Shown here piece by piece: positions 11,714 through 23,681 of a stretch of 64,000 bases of DNA; position 1 is the first letter of the stretch, and each line of letters starts with the position of its first letter. The DNA is from Hyparrhenia diplandra (lineage: Eukaryota > Streptophyta > Magnoliopsida > Poales > Poaceae). The notes under the pieces are model-generated. The model worked only from the letters and a program-made list of their open reading frames with translations, was not told the origin of the DNA and did no database searches. The stretch is taken from NCBI GenBank assembly GCA_015847255.1, contig JADLZK010010184.1, positions 186,001-250,000 on the forward strand, in the 5' to 3' direction. The position numbers and the translations under genes are program-made.

Positions 11714-13462
11714 ATGGCATCAGTTACTTATATTGATGACAGCCATTCTGAGGTTATTGATCCTCCAAAGAATGAGGAAATGCTGGATGTCACTGAACTT
11801 GTTGGTGATCATATTCAGCATTCACCAAAACCAAATGTGGCAAGCTATGGCAATGTGCGGGAGCTACTGGAATGCCCTGTGTGTTTGAGTGCCATGTATC
11901 CTCCAATTCATCAGGTACGTCTTGACACTGAATCTCAGTTACATTCAGCTGAAGCATATACTCCAGTTCTTATCATTCTAGGCTTTTAATATGCCGAATG
12001 TTGGGAATTTTGAATAGAGTTATAATTTAGCCTGCATATATGCAGTTGAGATTTTACAGATAACAATTGCAAGTCAATGTTTGAATGCGCACACTGACAC
12101 ACTGGAATTTCTTTCCTTTTCAATTTCTACATTGACTGTAAGCACCACAGATTCTTTCTGGAGGGACTCTTAACATTTGCTATGGTTCATTATGGTCGAC
12201 ATAACTGCATATTCCCTTACAAAGCAAGTTGAATTAGTACACTTGTCTTTAACATTATTTTCTCATGTGTTGGTGCAGTGCTCCAACGGACATACTCTGT
12301 GTTCTGGATGCAAGCCAAGGGTTCATAATCGCTGTCCAACATGCAGGCATGAACTTGGTAACATAAGATGTCTTGCTCTGGAGAAGGTGGCTGCATCACT
12401 AGAGCTTCCATGCAAGTACCAGAACTTTGGGTGCTTGGGCATATACCCTTACTATTGCAAGCTGAAACATGAATCGCAGTGCCAATACAGACCCTATACT
12501 TGTCCATATGCTGGATCTGAATGCACGGTTGCTGGTGATATTGCATATCTAGTAAATCACTTGAAAGATGACCATAAGGTTGACATGCACAATGGAAGCA
12601 CCTTCAATCATCGTTATGTCAAATCAAATCCTCATGAAGTTGAGAATGCTACCTGGATGCTTACGGTAATGCTCTTCGATCTCTGGATCTAAATTCTCAG
12701 TATAAGTTTGTGGCTCTAGGATGTCAATTCTTTCCTTTGTAAACATGATATTCTGATTGACTTGAATCCCTAGGACAATTTTGTATATGTAGATTTGATT
12801 GATCTGGATCTTAGCATTGAGTTCCATGATTTTTTTTTTTCTGATTTCTTAACAAGTGCACATTTATCAGCATTACTAGCCCTGGTAAATACTGCTAAAA
12901 AGATGCACTCTTGCCATCATCAGCTCTGTCAGTCATGGTACTGACTACAGACAGAAAGTGATTGCTTGCCATCATCAGCTCTACTGTTTTTCTTCTCTGG
13001 GCAGAAAAGTAGAATATGTGTTATAGCACTACATTCTTTTTAAAAGGGACGTTATCCCACCTTTTGAAGGCTGTGTTTTAGTTTCTGTTACCATGGGAAC
13101 TGAGTATATGCCCGTAGCTAACCACAGACTCATCCCTCCAGGTTTTCAGCTGCTTCGGCCAGTACTTCTGCCTGCACTTCGAGGCCTTCCAGCTGGGCAT
13201 GGCTCCCGTGTACATCGCCTTCCTCCGGTTCATGGGTGACGACGCCGAGGCCAAGAACTACAGCTACAGCCTGGAGGTCGGGGGCAGCGGGCGCAAGATG
13301 ACATGGCAGGGCGTGCCTCGTAGCATCAGGGACAGCCACCGGAAGGTCCGGGACAGCTACGATGGGCTCATCATCCAGCGCAACATGGCGCTCTTCTTCT
13401 CCGGCGGCGACAGGAAGGAGCTCAAGCTGCGGGTCACCGGAAGGATCTGGAAGGAGCAGTGA
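11714..13462 (+). CDS. SINAT/SIAH-type RING E3 ubiquitin ligase, three exons
   Basis: Exons are 11714-11914, 12279-12665 and 13142-13462. The junctions are GT-AG and the product is 302 residues, the usual size for plant SINA proteins. Residues 54-89 form the RING: C54, C57, C68, H72, C75, C78, C86 and C89 are all present, split by intron 1. The SIAH zinc-finger region follows (LPCKYQNFGCLG through HLKDDHKVDMH), then the C-terminal TRAF-like substrate-binding and dimer domain (VFSCFGQYFCLHFEAFQLG to LRVTGRIWKEQ). The protein acts as a ubiquitin E3 ligase that dimerises through the TRAF-like domain. Plant members are implicated in lateral-root, drought and autophagy control, but which role this one has cannot be read here. 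The gene converges on the glutaredoxin-like gene, and its 3' region lies in a tandem duplication. Confidence 0.93.
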
Positions 13463-13588
13463 GCTCAAGCTATGAACGGGCATGCAGATTGCAGGCATCA
13501 GCTCGGCGCATGCTGCGTTTGCGTGTGTTACTTTCCTCAGGTGTACCATGACATGAAGCATGGAATCCAGGAACCATGTAGGGTGTAG

Positions 13589-15007
13589 GTGATAGTTGGA
13601 ATCTTTGAGTCAGTCTTGGGTGGTTCTTGTGTCGTTCTTAAACCGAGTGAGGCAAATCTCTCCTTTGCTTTGAACCTCTCGAGAGTTGGCCATGGCGGGC
13701 CTTGATGTGGACTCCACTGAAATGTAAATGATTTATCCCGGCTCACTCTGTCTGTGGATCAAGACTCAATGATCTATATTGGACAGTGGCAGACCACCAT
13801 TGTTTCTGACTTTGGCCAATGAGTATTGAGATGTTACTGTCTGAGAGTGGGAACACACATCATTCATCTAAACCTGTTTATTTTGTTCAACAGAAAGAGA
13901 GATAGACGGAGTGGCGAGAAGCGAGAGATGGTTGTTACATGGCCTGTCGGCCCACGGCCGGCCGACAGGACCTATCGCCGAACCGGGATAGCAGATGCTA
14001 TATATTTGCAACTACGTATTTGTTAAAAATATAAATTAAAAAAATTCCGGTGGTTCTCGGTGATCCAAAACTGCCTAGGTAATCAACCTGCACAGGTCAG
14101 CCGGTCAAAGGACTTAGCACGACTCCACTACTGTCTCATCTGGGCACGCGCGCGTATCAGTATCAGTACAGACCCTGGAATTAGTTGACAATCCCTGCTT
14201 GTATTGATCCATCGATGAGATTCATGGAACTGACAATTGATTTACAACGTTTGGGACCCATAAAGTTAACAAATTACTCCCTTCATCTTTGAAAAAGACA
14301 ATTTTCAGAGGAATAAAAAAACAATTTAACCAAACCTATACAAAAAACTATAAATGTTTATGATACCTACTAAATATCATTAGATTATTTTTGTTCAGAG
14401 TCACGGGCCTATTGGGCTTTGGCCCATTAGGGTTAATTAGTAGTTTCTTTAGGTAGCTCAACCTTCTACATATAATGAGATGGCGTGTATCAATCTAAAT
14501 CAAGCAAGAGATTAGACGAAAATCCCTTCTCTCTTGCCAGCTGTGGGCAGAGCCCCGCGGCCGGCGTTCCTAGTGCTCCCAAACCCTAGCCGATGCTAGC
14601 TCTCCTGCCTCTCTCACCACGTGAACAGTAACCGCGGCACTGTAGCAGCACGGATCCTGTAGCATAGCAGCCCTCAGCCGCCTCTCTTCGTCCCCCGCAA
14701 TTCTCTCAGCCCAACCACGTCCATAACAATTTTTAGAAAATTTAATTGGATATATAAATGTTGATAATCGTTTTTTGCTAAAAACTTACCAAACATAGAA
14801 TTATAATACAGTGGGAGAACAAATTATGTGACAGAGTAACACCGCCCTTGTTTAAATAGAAGGTGCTAAATTGATGAACTCATATGTCTACAACCTGGTT
14901 GGTCTTTTGAATTGCATCACATAAACATAACGAACGCATGCACCTCAGGGTTTACTACCAAACATGTAGAGAGTAATTCTGTATATATCAACGAATACGA
15001 ACACCAT
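13589..15007. repeat. tandem duplication, unit A (with solo LTR)
   Basis: This segment is repeated directly downstream at about 15010-16045 with many small differences. Both begin with a GATAGTTGGAATCTTTGAGTC-like string and end with GTAGAGAGTAATTCTGTATA. Unit A is longer mainly because of the LTR insertion at 14392-14728. It starts within the 3' flank of the SINAT gene. Confidence 0.85.
14392..14728. mobile_element. solo LTR with 5-bp TSD
   Basis: The 337-bp block starts TGTT and ends AACA, is flanked by ATTTT on both sides (14387-14391 and 14729-14733), and is absent from the otherwise matching position in unit B (near 15747). Clean TG...CA ends and a 5-bp duplication identify a solo LTR left by recombination between the two LTRs of a retrotransposon. 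No internal retrotransposon sequence remains. Confidence 0.82.
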
Positions 15008-15009
15008 AA

Positions 15010-16045
15010 GTGGTAGTTGGAATCTTTGAGTCATTCGTGGGTGGTTCTTGTGTCGTTGAACCGACTGAGGTAAATCTCTCCTTTGCTTTGAACCTCTCGA
15101 GAGTTAGCCATGGCGGGCCTTGATGGCACGGCTGTGGACTCCATTGAAATGTAAATGATGTATCCCGGCTCACTCTGTCTGTGGATCAGAGTCAATGATC
15201 TATATTGGACAGCGACAGGCCACCATTGTTTCCGACTTTGGCCAATGAGTATTGAGATGATAATGTCTGAGCAAGCGAGAGATGGTTGTTACATGGCCTA
15301 TCGGCTCACGGCCGGCCGACCTATCGCCTAACCGGGATAGCAGATGCTATATACTGTAGTATTTATTTGTTACAAATATCAATTAAAAAAATTCCGGTGG
15401 TTCTCGGTGATCCAAAACTGCTTAGGTAATCAACCTGCACAGGTCAACCGGTCAAAGGACTTAGCACGACTCCACTACTGTCTCATCTGAGCATGCACGC
15501 GTATCAGTACAACAATCTTCTCTGACCCTAGAATCAGTTGACAATCCCTGCTTGTATTGATCCATCGATGAGATTTATGGAACTGACAATTGATTTACAA
15601 CGCTTGGGACCCACAAAGTTAACAAATTACTCCCTTCATCCTTGAAAAAGACAATTTTCAGAGGAATAAAAAAATCTATTTAACTAAACCTATATAAAAA
15701 AAACTATAAAATGTTTATGATACATACTAAATATCATTAGATTATTTTTTCGAAAATTTAATTGGAGATATAAATGTTGATATCGTTTTTGCTAAAAACT
15801 TAACAAACATAGAATTATAATACAGTGGCAGAACAAATTATGTGACAGAGTAACACTGCATTTGTTCAAATGGGAGATGTTAAATTGATGAATTCATATG
15901 TCTGCAACCTGGTTGCCTTTTGAATTGCATCACATAAACATAACGAACGCATGCACCTTACCAGCTCCACAGATTCAACATTTCAGCTCAAGGTTTACTA
16001 CCAAATATGTAGAGAGTAATTCTGTATATATCAATGAATACGAAC
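15010..16045. repeat. tandem duplication, unit B (empty site)
   Basis: This is the second copy of the segment at 13589-15007. It lacks the LTR and keeps the uninterrupted target (ATTATTTTTTCGAAAATTT). It also carries a short extra string near 15960-15990 that unit A lacks. Confidence 0.85.
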
Positions 16046-16880
16046 ACCAATATTTATGGATTTGTATTTGCAAACTGAAGCTGTAACAATAAATATTCCT
16101 TTGATTATATAAACTGAAAGAAAAACAGACTTTGCCATACCTGCTTGTATAAACAGGATCTCATTCTTTCTCTTCAATGCTTGTTATCATAAGCAAAATG
16201 AAATGTCATCATAGAAAATCACTTTCTTCGCTGAATATTGCTATACAACACACACGCCTAATAATCATAAATCATAAAAAAGAAAACAGAAATCACACTT
16301 CCAGTTGTATCAATAAAAATACTACAGTATTATGAAAGAATCCTGATGACTTCACTTCATTTTGGGAGCTGCAGCCGCAAAGCAGCCTTCAAGATTAGTG
16401 TACTAGCATAAAGAACTGAAAAGCTGGCCCGAAGTTATATATAGAGGTGAAGGACAACATGATAACAGTTAAGGATCTTTATGTCAGCTATAATCGCTAA
16501 AGAAAAAAGGAGCCTTCATTTAGTATAGTTTGATCAGTTCCTTTATGCCGAAAAAATATAGGTACATCATTTCAAAATCAGAGTGTGTGAGTGAGCTGTG
16601 AGCTCACCTAATATTCAGATTTCAGAATGAAAATGTCTTATCTCTTCCAATGTAATTAGCATATGAACAGAAAATTTGTAAAACCTTACTGTGTGTGACC
16701 GATCGCAGAGGCCATAACTTCTTTTTTTCTTCTTCCTAATTTGATTTATTTTTGCTGGGTACAACTTCAGACCTCTAACCAGTTTATCAAGAAAGACTAT
16801 GAAGTGGACAAGACAAGCAATTGATCACCCCCAACCCAAACTTGAAGTATTTACATTAGTTGAACTAATAGCAGTGTCAA
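16046..16880. other. AT-rich intergenic sequence
   Basis: No gene or transposon end is recognised. The stretch lies downstream of both convergent genes and probably contains the distal 3' end of the glutaredoxin-like transcript. Confidence 0.4.
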
Positions 16881-17173
16881 TCTTTGATACATGAGATTCA
16901 TATACAAACAAGCCCATTTCTTATTCTCCAATCGCCATCACCATATGGCAATTGTGCAGTAAGGAGTGAACAACAATCTGTTCTTCTCCACCGAGTAGCA
17001 AATCCGATCCTCAAAATGATCGGATCCGACACACACGAATCCCACGCCGGGAAACCGAAATTCCCTCTTCCTTGATAATCTCTACTACTACAACCTCTAC
17101 CACTTGGATTAGCAGCACGAATGGAACGGCGAGCAGGAGCGATCGCCGGCCGTCCGTCCCCTTTGTCGATCGA

Positions 17174-17763
17174 TCAAGAACAGCAGTTAACGCAGCGTAC
17201 CAATCCGTTCTCGTTGCAGTCACCGCAGCGGACGACGCGGTCCTCCTCCTCGACGAACACCTTGCGTCCCCGCCACATCCGGTGCAGGGGACGAACCGGA
17301 CGCCACCGCAGGCGTCGCAAACGAAGGCGGGGTCCTGCCCGGCCGCGCCGTCAAGGAGGCGCCGAAGCTGTCCGGTCTCGTTGAGCTGCCTCACCTCGTC
17401 CGCGCCGCCGACGAGGCGGCCGCCGATGAAGAGCTGCGGGAGCGCGAAGGCGCGGCCACGCGCGGCCAGCAACGCCTGGAGCTCCCGTCGCAGCGCGGCG
17501 TCCATGGACACGTCACGCTCGTCCACGGCGACGCGGAACCCGCGCAGGATGGCCCGCACCGATGTGCAGTCCGCGAACGTGCGCCGCACACCGCGCAGCG
17601 ACGTCGTGTACAGCACCACCGCCTGCGGCTGCTGTCGTCGCCACCTGGCCGCCGTCGACGCCGCCGACCGGTGCACCTGGTGGTGGTGGTGGTGGTACGT
17701 CAGCGACCGCGTCAGCTGGAACGGCTTCTTGCCGCCGCCACCGCCGCCGCCGCAATCCTCCAT
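17174..17763 (-). CDS. glutaredoxin-like protein (CxxC-less class), frameshifted in this sequence
   Basis: From ATG at 17763 the frame encodes a His-rich N-terminus and a glutaredoxin-like domain. This runs VVLYTTSLRGVRRTFADC, then the helix and strand pattern, then FALPQLFIGGRLVGGADEVRQLNETGQL, which carries the cis-Pro and glycine motifs of the fold. Instead of a CPYC active site it has the FADC arrangement of the plant-specific glutaredoxin-like group. That group normally ends in a zinc-binding-like tail with paired CxxC motifs. The first pair (CDACGGVRFVPCTGCGG) is in frame. At about 17267 one base is missing relative to that family, and the remaining tail (RKVFVEEEDRVVRCGDCNEN and so on) continues in the next frame to TGA at 17174-17176. 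Unrepaired, the frame runs on to 17011 with unrelated residues. It is single-exon, about 196 residues if the frame were continuous. Confidence 0.8.
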
Positions 17764-19555
17764 CTCAGATGCCAGGTTCTTTGGGTACAGCGGCGGTTAC
17801 CTGGAGGCCGGCGAGGAAAGTGGGGGAAGGAAGACGAAGAGGAAGCGAGCTGTGCAAGCAATCGACCCACGCGAAAAAATTCGTCAGGAAGGTAAGGTAG
17901 GAGACGAGAGCCGCACTTTATATGTTTTCTTGTGGTGGTGGAGACTTTGACGGCCCTTCTTGTTGGGTTTCGATCTTTTTGTTTGGTAATTTGCAGAGCG
18001 ATTAGAAATGGTACGACTATTTATTACTACTAGAAACTAGTGATTATTTGTGTGATTAATGGTTGGGAGCTGGAGGCTGTTTAGAGTTGTAACAAATAAA
18101 CAACCTTCTTCTGTTTGTGTTGTGTTGCTTAATTTTGAAGAAATGGTTGGTTTCCTTGGCTAGTTTTAGTGGTAGTTAGTTAATTTTAGTGTGGTTTTTA
18201 AACGAATTTCTGTGGGTTTTGGATGATGGAGTTGGACTCGTTAGGCGATGGTGAAGTGGGCGGAGGCGGTGACTTGTACAAACGGGCACAGGAAAGTTCC
18301 ACAACGTGTTGTCGTCGCTCACCTGTGCGTGTGGCTGTCATTTTCTTTTTATTTATCTATCTTCCTCTTCTTGTTTTTTAAGTGAACCACAATTTGTGAT
18401 TTCAAAAACAAAAGTGAACCACAATTTGTTGATTGCAAATGGACGGGCGTTGTTGATTACTCTGCATTTTGTATGAGGAACATTAGTACTTACAAGGGAG
18501 GGATTGATTCATGGGCATTCTACAGATTTATTAGAAACATAAAATAAAATCCCACACAAGTGCAAATTTTGGAGAGCACATCAAGCTGGTAAGTACAAGG
18601 GAACATTCCATGATCCTGGATCATGGGATCATGGACCAAACCAACATGGGTGCTTGCAACCGTCTTCATAAGTTCGTGCTTCTTAGGCCCCGGCCCCAGA
18701 TCACGTGTAGTGTAATCCTAGCTGTTCTTGATCAATGCGACTCCATCATCGGCTGATACGGTTGCGTGTAAGCATGTTAGGACCGATAAAATGGATTTGA
18801 TGATGCAGCGTTGGCAGTTGGATCGAGCTTCAATTCAGGGTCTCTCTGCATAAATGACAACTGAGCAATGCCTGTCTTTCGCTGCGACACCACAGTTGGC
18901 AAAACAAACATAGACTGTAGAAGAATCTGAAGCTTGGGATGTGCTCGTTTTTCCTTACAAAATGTGTGTATCCAACAATTCAGAGAGTCTGAGGGTTATG
19001 TGAAGGATAATTAAGAGGCAGACATCTGAACTTTCAACGTGCAAGGTGTGTCGTCGTGCGCAGACAGAGTTGAGTTTTTTCTCGATCGGGCCATTCACCC
19101 GTTTTTCATTAAGAGGAGGAAAACCAAATCCAAATACAAACTAAAACCGAGATGCCTCAACACACGAACGAAGAGTCGACTGTCGAAGACGACGACCACG
19201 AAACTGTCACCAGATACACAAGATAATAAAAGCATACGGCTGATTTGGTCGTTTCACGCGGTTGCATGCGTATTATAAACAGAGATCAGGTGATCCTGGC
19301 TTGCAACACCTGTGTGCAACTCCATGTTGAAAGCAAAAGGGCAATCAAACATTCTGTCTTGCAGAGAGAGATAGGACCAGGCACGGGGTTATTGGAAAAA
19401 AAAGAGAGTAAGCTAGGGGTTTGGCACAAATTGGAGCATATCTTGTAAGCAAAGCTACAGCCTACAGGGACCGAAAGCTCATCCACTGATTCAACAGGGC
19501 GACATAAAGGCAAAAGAAACATATACAGGTAATGGTCCTTTCAGATTCAGATAAT
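17764..19555. other. upstream region of the glutaredoxin-like gene
   Basis: The first 200 bases are GC-rich and read as the 5' leader and promoter of the minus-strand gene. Beyond about 18000 the sequence is AT-rich with no supported gene. Confidence 0.4.
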
Positions 19556-19559
19556 TCAA

Positions 19560-20040
19560 TTCACAGATTGAGCTGTTTAGATCATTACATGACATGAGAC
19601 ACCTACAAGCTTTCTTTCTGCACATCTTCAGGCTCAAGTTACCATTAGAATAGTGAACTCTATTCTTTTTTCCTCCATATGATTAGGGCTGCAGATTAGC
19701 TCTCGTAAGGCCCACGGTGCCATTATCATCATCATCAGAGCTTAAAAGGCCGAACCTGGTAAACGAGTTGGGCTTTATGGTTAGAGTTGCCAAGCTACTG
19801 GGCCATATATTTGCGGGCTGGAACTGCAGCTCTCCTCTTTCCTTGCGTATTGCGTTCCCTTCTTCGGACGGGGCGGCGACGGGTGACAAAGAGGAAGGCG
19901 GCGACTGGCGAGCGTGTCGATCAGAGGCCACAGACAACTTTGTTCTCGAGAGGAAACATGCGATCGATGGCATCGTCGTCGGAGGGTGATCGGATCCTGG
20001 CAACTCAAAAAAGGCACCCTTTGCTCCCATGCGCGGGGTG
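19560..20040 (+). pseudogene. Lys/Glu-rich family, copy B (5' region only)
   Basis: About 480 bases match the upstream region and first codons of copy D at 33808-34770. Shared landmarks are the ATTGAGCTGTTTAGATCATT block, the GGTAAACGAGTTGGGCT leader block and TTTGTTCTCGAGAGGAAACA just before the start. The reading frame (MASSSEGDRILATQ) diverges after about 13 codons, so only a promoter-and-start fragment remains. A Helitron begins about 55 bases beyond the break. Confidence 0.7.
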
Positions 20041-20096
20041 AAATTGAGCGTGTTTCAGGCGGAGGCGAGGTTAAAGCGTCCAGTTGACGATTTCCT

Positions 20097-20769
20097 CCGG
20101 CAAATATATCCGTGCGTTACAACGGGAGAATAAAAAACTATGTGACTTTAATAGAAAATAAAATAATGGAAAAATATTATCTATGAAAAATTTTATGGCC
20201 CTATAAAGAAGCACAACATGAGTGGATTTGTCATTGTCGATGGGTCCTCTGGGTAGGCAGCTGGTGATAATTCTTCTTCCCTCCGTCACAAATTCTAAAA
20301 AGCAAAATGAAAGAATGTTTTCCATTTAAATAAGATATTTACAGTAATATGAAGCGAGCTTTTGATCAACAATCTATATATTATCATATGACGTTGTGCT
20401 ACAGGTATATATTATCATATTTACTACTACTAATCTACTCCACCACGTCACGTACATGTCATGACTTGTGTGTAGTAAAGCAATGCACTAATCTACTCCA
20501 CTCCGTCACATACGCCGCTGGCTCATGTCGATCTCTTTCTCCACCACGTACACGCCCATATAGTACGCGAACTATGCACGTACCGGGATTGGGAAGGTCA
20601 CGGTCCTATACGCTGACTATACGGAAAAACTAACGGAAGAATAGGTACATATTGGACTCATCCATCCAGAAAGAATCGGATAGGAAACATACGTAACGGA
20701 CTCAGATCAATCCAGAAGGAAGGGTGAAAGAAATTTTGGTGGACTGAAATTCCTCGCTTTATTAGTATA
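20097..20769 (-). mobile_element. Helitron H0 (non-autonomous)
   Basis: Read on the minus strand the 5' end is TATACTAATAAAGCGAGG, close to the grass Helitron 5' consensus (TCTATACTA-type). The 3' end carries the hairpin-like CGTTGTAACGCACGG motif shortly before the terminus. The final four bases read CCGG rather than CTAG, and the initial TC is missing because the next Helitron abuts it. No Rep/helicase coding is present. Confidence 0.65.
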
Positions 20770-21462
20770 CTAGGAAATATGCCCGTGCGTTGCAACGGGA
20801 GACAAAAAACTATTAAACATTCGTATAAAGACATGAATGATACATATATATATTTACATTTTATCCTTTTGTAATATAAAGATTTATTGTACAATTGTTG
20901 CACTCCAATTTATCTTAGAATTAGTCCAGCAAGATACGTGAACTCGTATATAAGCACATGGTACTCTAGCGTGTAATATTTGGGTTCATCTTGGAATTAG
21001 ACTCAATATGCGCTTGAACTACAAAGTTGTTTGGCTTTCTGGGGCCAATAAGCCAACTGATGTTGTTTTGTTGTAAAAAAAAAATTATAATAATTAAGAA
21101 GCCGGCCGATAAGTTCAAGCGAACACGTGTCTAGGTTGTGCGCGAGATGATATGTTCTAGTATGGTCCAATTTTGCATTATGTCCCTATAGACTATTCCA
21201 ATTAATAGCATGTTTTTTTTTCGTGTCTATAGGTTATCAAATCAACTCTAGATACATGCATGTGAATGGACCTCAAGGCAAATAAATTTTTATTAGATCT
21301 TTTGTTAACTGGTTAGAGACAAGGACTATTCTGTTTGTCACTAAAATTAGACGCAACACATTTGGTTGCTACCGGTCTACAGAAAAATATGAAATGGTAA
21401 CACATTTTTTTTTAATTAGAATAGCTTCAAGACATTCTTTACATCGTACCTAATTTTTATGA

Positions 21463-21503
<41 letters not shown>

Positions 21504-22440
21504 TTGGATTTTCTGGATATTCTAATATAGTCATATTCTATTTTTGGTTTCTTGCTAGCTAAAGATAGAAACTAACGATGGCTCCCCTGATAATGCAGAA
21601 AAGCTGTTGGAGGATACAAATACATAGAAAATATTTTTTACTCAAATAAGTCTCGAAATGATAATTTATAAAGTAAAGTTGAAACTACTTTTGGATATGC
21701 TCTTAATGCTTTTATATTCTATTAATATGCATTTTTAGAAATAAATAAAAATCTAACAAAGAACCCTAAGCTATTCCAAGTCTATTCACAAGAATCACAA
21801 CCTCCTCTAACCATCGTGGTGTTATTCTTTTTTTTTCCTAAAAAAACTGATCACCAGCAAGATACATTTGGGCCTCGGTTGCTTCATCTAATGGGCCACA
21901 TGCACACCCATATAGCATGGAGGCAGGCCGCGGACGCACGGCAAGGACTTTCCTTTGCTTGCACCCGGTCAGATTTGTATGAAAGTAATTAGCTGAAATC
22001 CTAATGCGAATTGGTTTGTCAGTCAAATGGTAGGACGGCCCAGGTGGGACGCTACCCACCGCAGGGGTTCAAATCCCGGTGCTCGCGACCTTTTCCTGGG
22101 ATTTTCCCAAGGATTTACCGGCGTTATGCATTAAGTGGTAAGCGACGTTCCCGTCGACGACGAGGCGCGCCTATGGTGACTTCGAGAATCTCCAGTCTGC
22201 CGTTTGCCCAGTCCTTCTGAGGTGCTCATAGGGGTAGGGTTTGCGCGACGTGTGTTCATAGGGGTGAGTGTGCGTGCGTGTTGTGAGTGTCTGCGTTATC
22301 TTGTGTCAAAAAAAAAAAAAAAAAAAAAAAAAAAGCTGAAATCCTAATCCTAATTGTATACGACAGGAGAAGAGGCGAAAGAAATTGTAGGTGAAAAACA
22401 ACGGCAGAAATTTTTCTCTCTTTAATAGTAGGTATATAGA
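20770..22440 (-). mobile_element. Helitron H1 (non-autonomous)
   Basis: On the minus strand it starts TCTATATACCTACTATTAAAG and ends CCCGTTGCAACGCACGGG, six bases, then CTAG at 20773-20770. These are the diagnostic TC...CTAG ends with the subterminal hairpin. It encodes no Rep/helicase. It contains a 32-T run near 21468-21499 and a SINE at 22006-22333, which leaves roughly 1.3 kb of its own. Confidence 0.78.
22006..22333 (+). mobile_element. tRNA-derived SINE with 15-bp TSD
   Basis: The block has pol III promoter motifs near its start: an A-box-like TCAGTCAAATGGTAGGACGG at about 22019-22038, and a B box GGTTCAAATCCCG about 30 bases further on. It ends in about 27 A. It is flanked by perfect copies of AGCTGAAATCCTAAT at 21991-22005 and 22334-22348. 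Length about 330 bases. It is therefore a clean retroposed insertion inside Helitron H1. Confidence 0.85.
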
Positions 22441-23681
22441 CTAGGAAATATACCCCGTGTTGCCACGGGAGGAAAAAATAACAAACTGAAATTTGTAAGC
22501 TCAAATGATCAATTGAAATTCAATAATGTTCTTAGCGAGTTACAGCTTGATTCCTATGGATGCGACCTTCATTAATTCTTTAGCACATCTGCATATATGA
22601 TCAACAAAGCTTGTGAAAAAAATAAATCCTAGAAGCCACAGCTCCTGACGAAACCTGGCCACAATGTATAGAATAGCAGAACGGCATATGTTATGACCTT
22701 GTAAAATAGCAATAAACAAAATATTTACATTATTTATTTCTAATAAGTTTGCAGCAAAAACAAAACCAGGATTTTTTTTTTTTACCTATTACAATTAACA
22801 ATGAATCAGAGCCTGAATCACATATTGGCTTAGCACAAGTGCACTTGAATAGCACATATGAATCACCAAATCAAATAAAGACAGATATGAGAAACTGAAC
22901 CTAGCATATAGGGGAATATCATATGATCTAATCTTAAAATAAAAAACCCCCATAATAATACTACCGAACGGTACATACGAAGTTAGGAACAATCACGGAG
23001 AAAACTAACCTTGTCGATGGTGTGTATGGCAAGATCTTCTGAGCTGTTAATGAGGTGATGCATGTATTCGACCAGTCAGCTCAAATTCGATGGTGAGGTC
23101 TTCTCGTCGAGGAGCTTCTCTGCTCAGGTGAGATCAAGTTCGAGGCGCTTCTCTACTCGGCGAGATCAGGTACTTGTTCTTCAAGGATTTCCCAATGGCA
23201 GCAGTAATATATAAGCGACAGTCGCGGAAAAAAAGGAAAAAGTGGAAGAAATCTCGGAGAGGCAATTTGTGTTGGATGTGGAGTTCGTACCAATATTCGT
23301 GATTTGATTCCAACTTCCGCAGGGGAACGGCCTGGGGGCCTGCGAGTCTACGACGGCATACGAGCACAGCACGGGTCTGCGACGGATTCTGAATACCGCG
23401 GCGTCCGGCCTGGATTCTGCAATGGACACGGGTCTGCGACGAATTCTGAATACCGCGGCGTCCGGCCTGGATTCTGCAATGGACGTGATGAATGACAGGC
23501 AAGCAGACATGGACCTGGAAATTGAAAGGAAAAATTAGAATCGTATACAGGCAGGACAGCGGGATACGAATTGCCTCGTGCAGATTTAGGCCCAGTGAGG
23601 GAGAGGCGGACACAGGAGGGCAGACGGAAATTTCGATGGTCAAGAAATTCCTCTCTTTGTTAGTAGGTATAGAGGTATAGA
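22441..23681 (-). mobile_element. Helitron H2 (non-autonomous)
   Basis: The 3' end (CTAG at 22444-22441) is preceded by CCCGTGGCAACACGGGG, and the 5' end reads TCTATACC TCTATACCTACTAAC at about 23681, with the first eight bases duplicated. A host A precedes the TC and a T follows the CTAG, the A|T target expected for Helitrons. The T is the first base of H1, so H2 inserted exactly at H1's 5' boundary. A 57-bp tandem repeat lies inside. Confidence 0.78.
23370..23483. repeat. 57-bp tandem repeat, two copies
   Basis: Units at 23370-23426 and 23427-23483 start CACGGGTCTGCGACG and differ at one base (GGATTC against GAATTC). The unit length is a multiple of three and both strands stay open through it, but no known protein is encoded. 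Confidence 0.9.

Noticed and set aside
12217..12546. 109-codon minus-strand frame
   Set aside because: Antisense of SINAT exon 2, whose RING cysteines and zinc-finger pattern are clear on the plus strand.
17072..17950. 292-codon plus-strand frame opposite the glutaredoxin-like gene
   Set aside because: Antisense shadow of a GC-rich gene; composition is dominated by Arg, Ser and Pro and follows the codons of the real gene.
22019..22085. Possible tRNA gene
   Set aside because: A and B boxes are present, but no acceptor stem or full cloverleaf can be formed, and the block has a 3' A tail and target duplications; it is a SINE.
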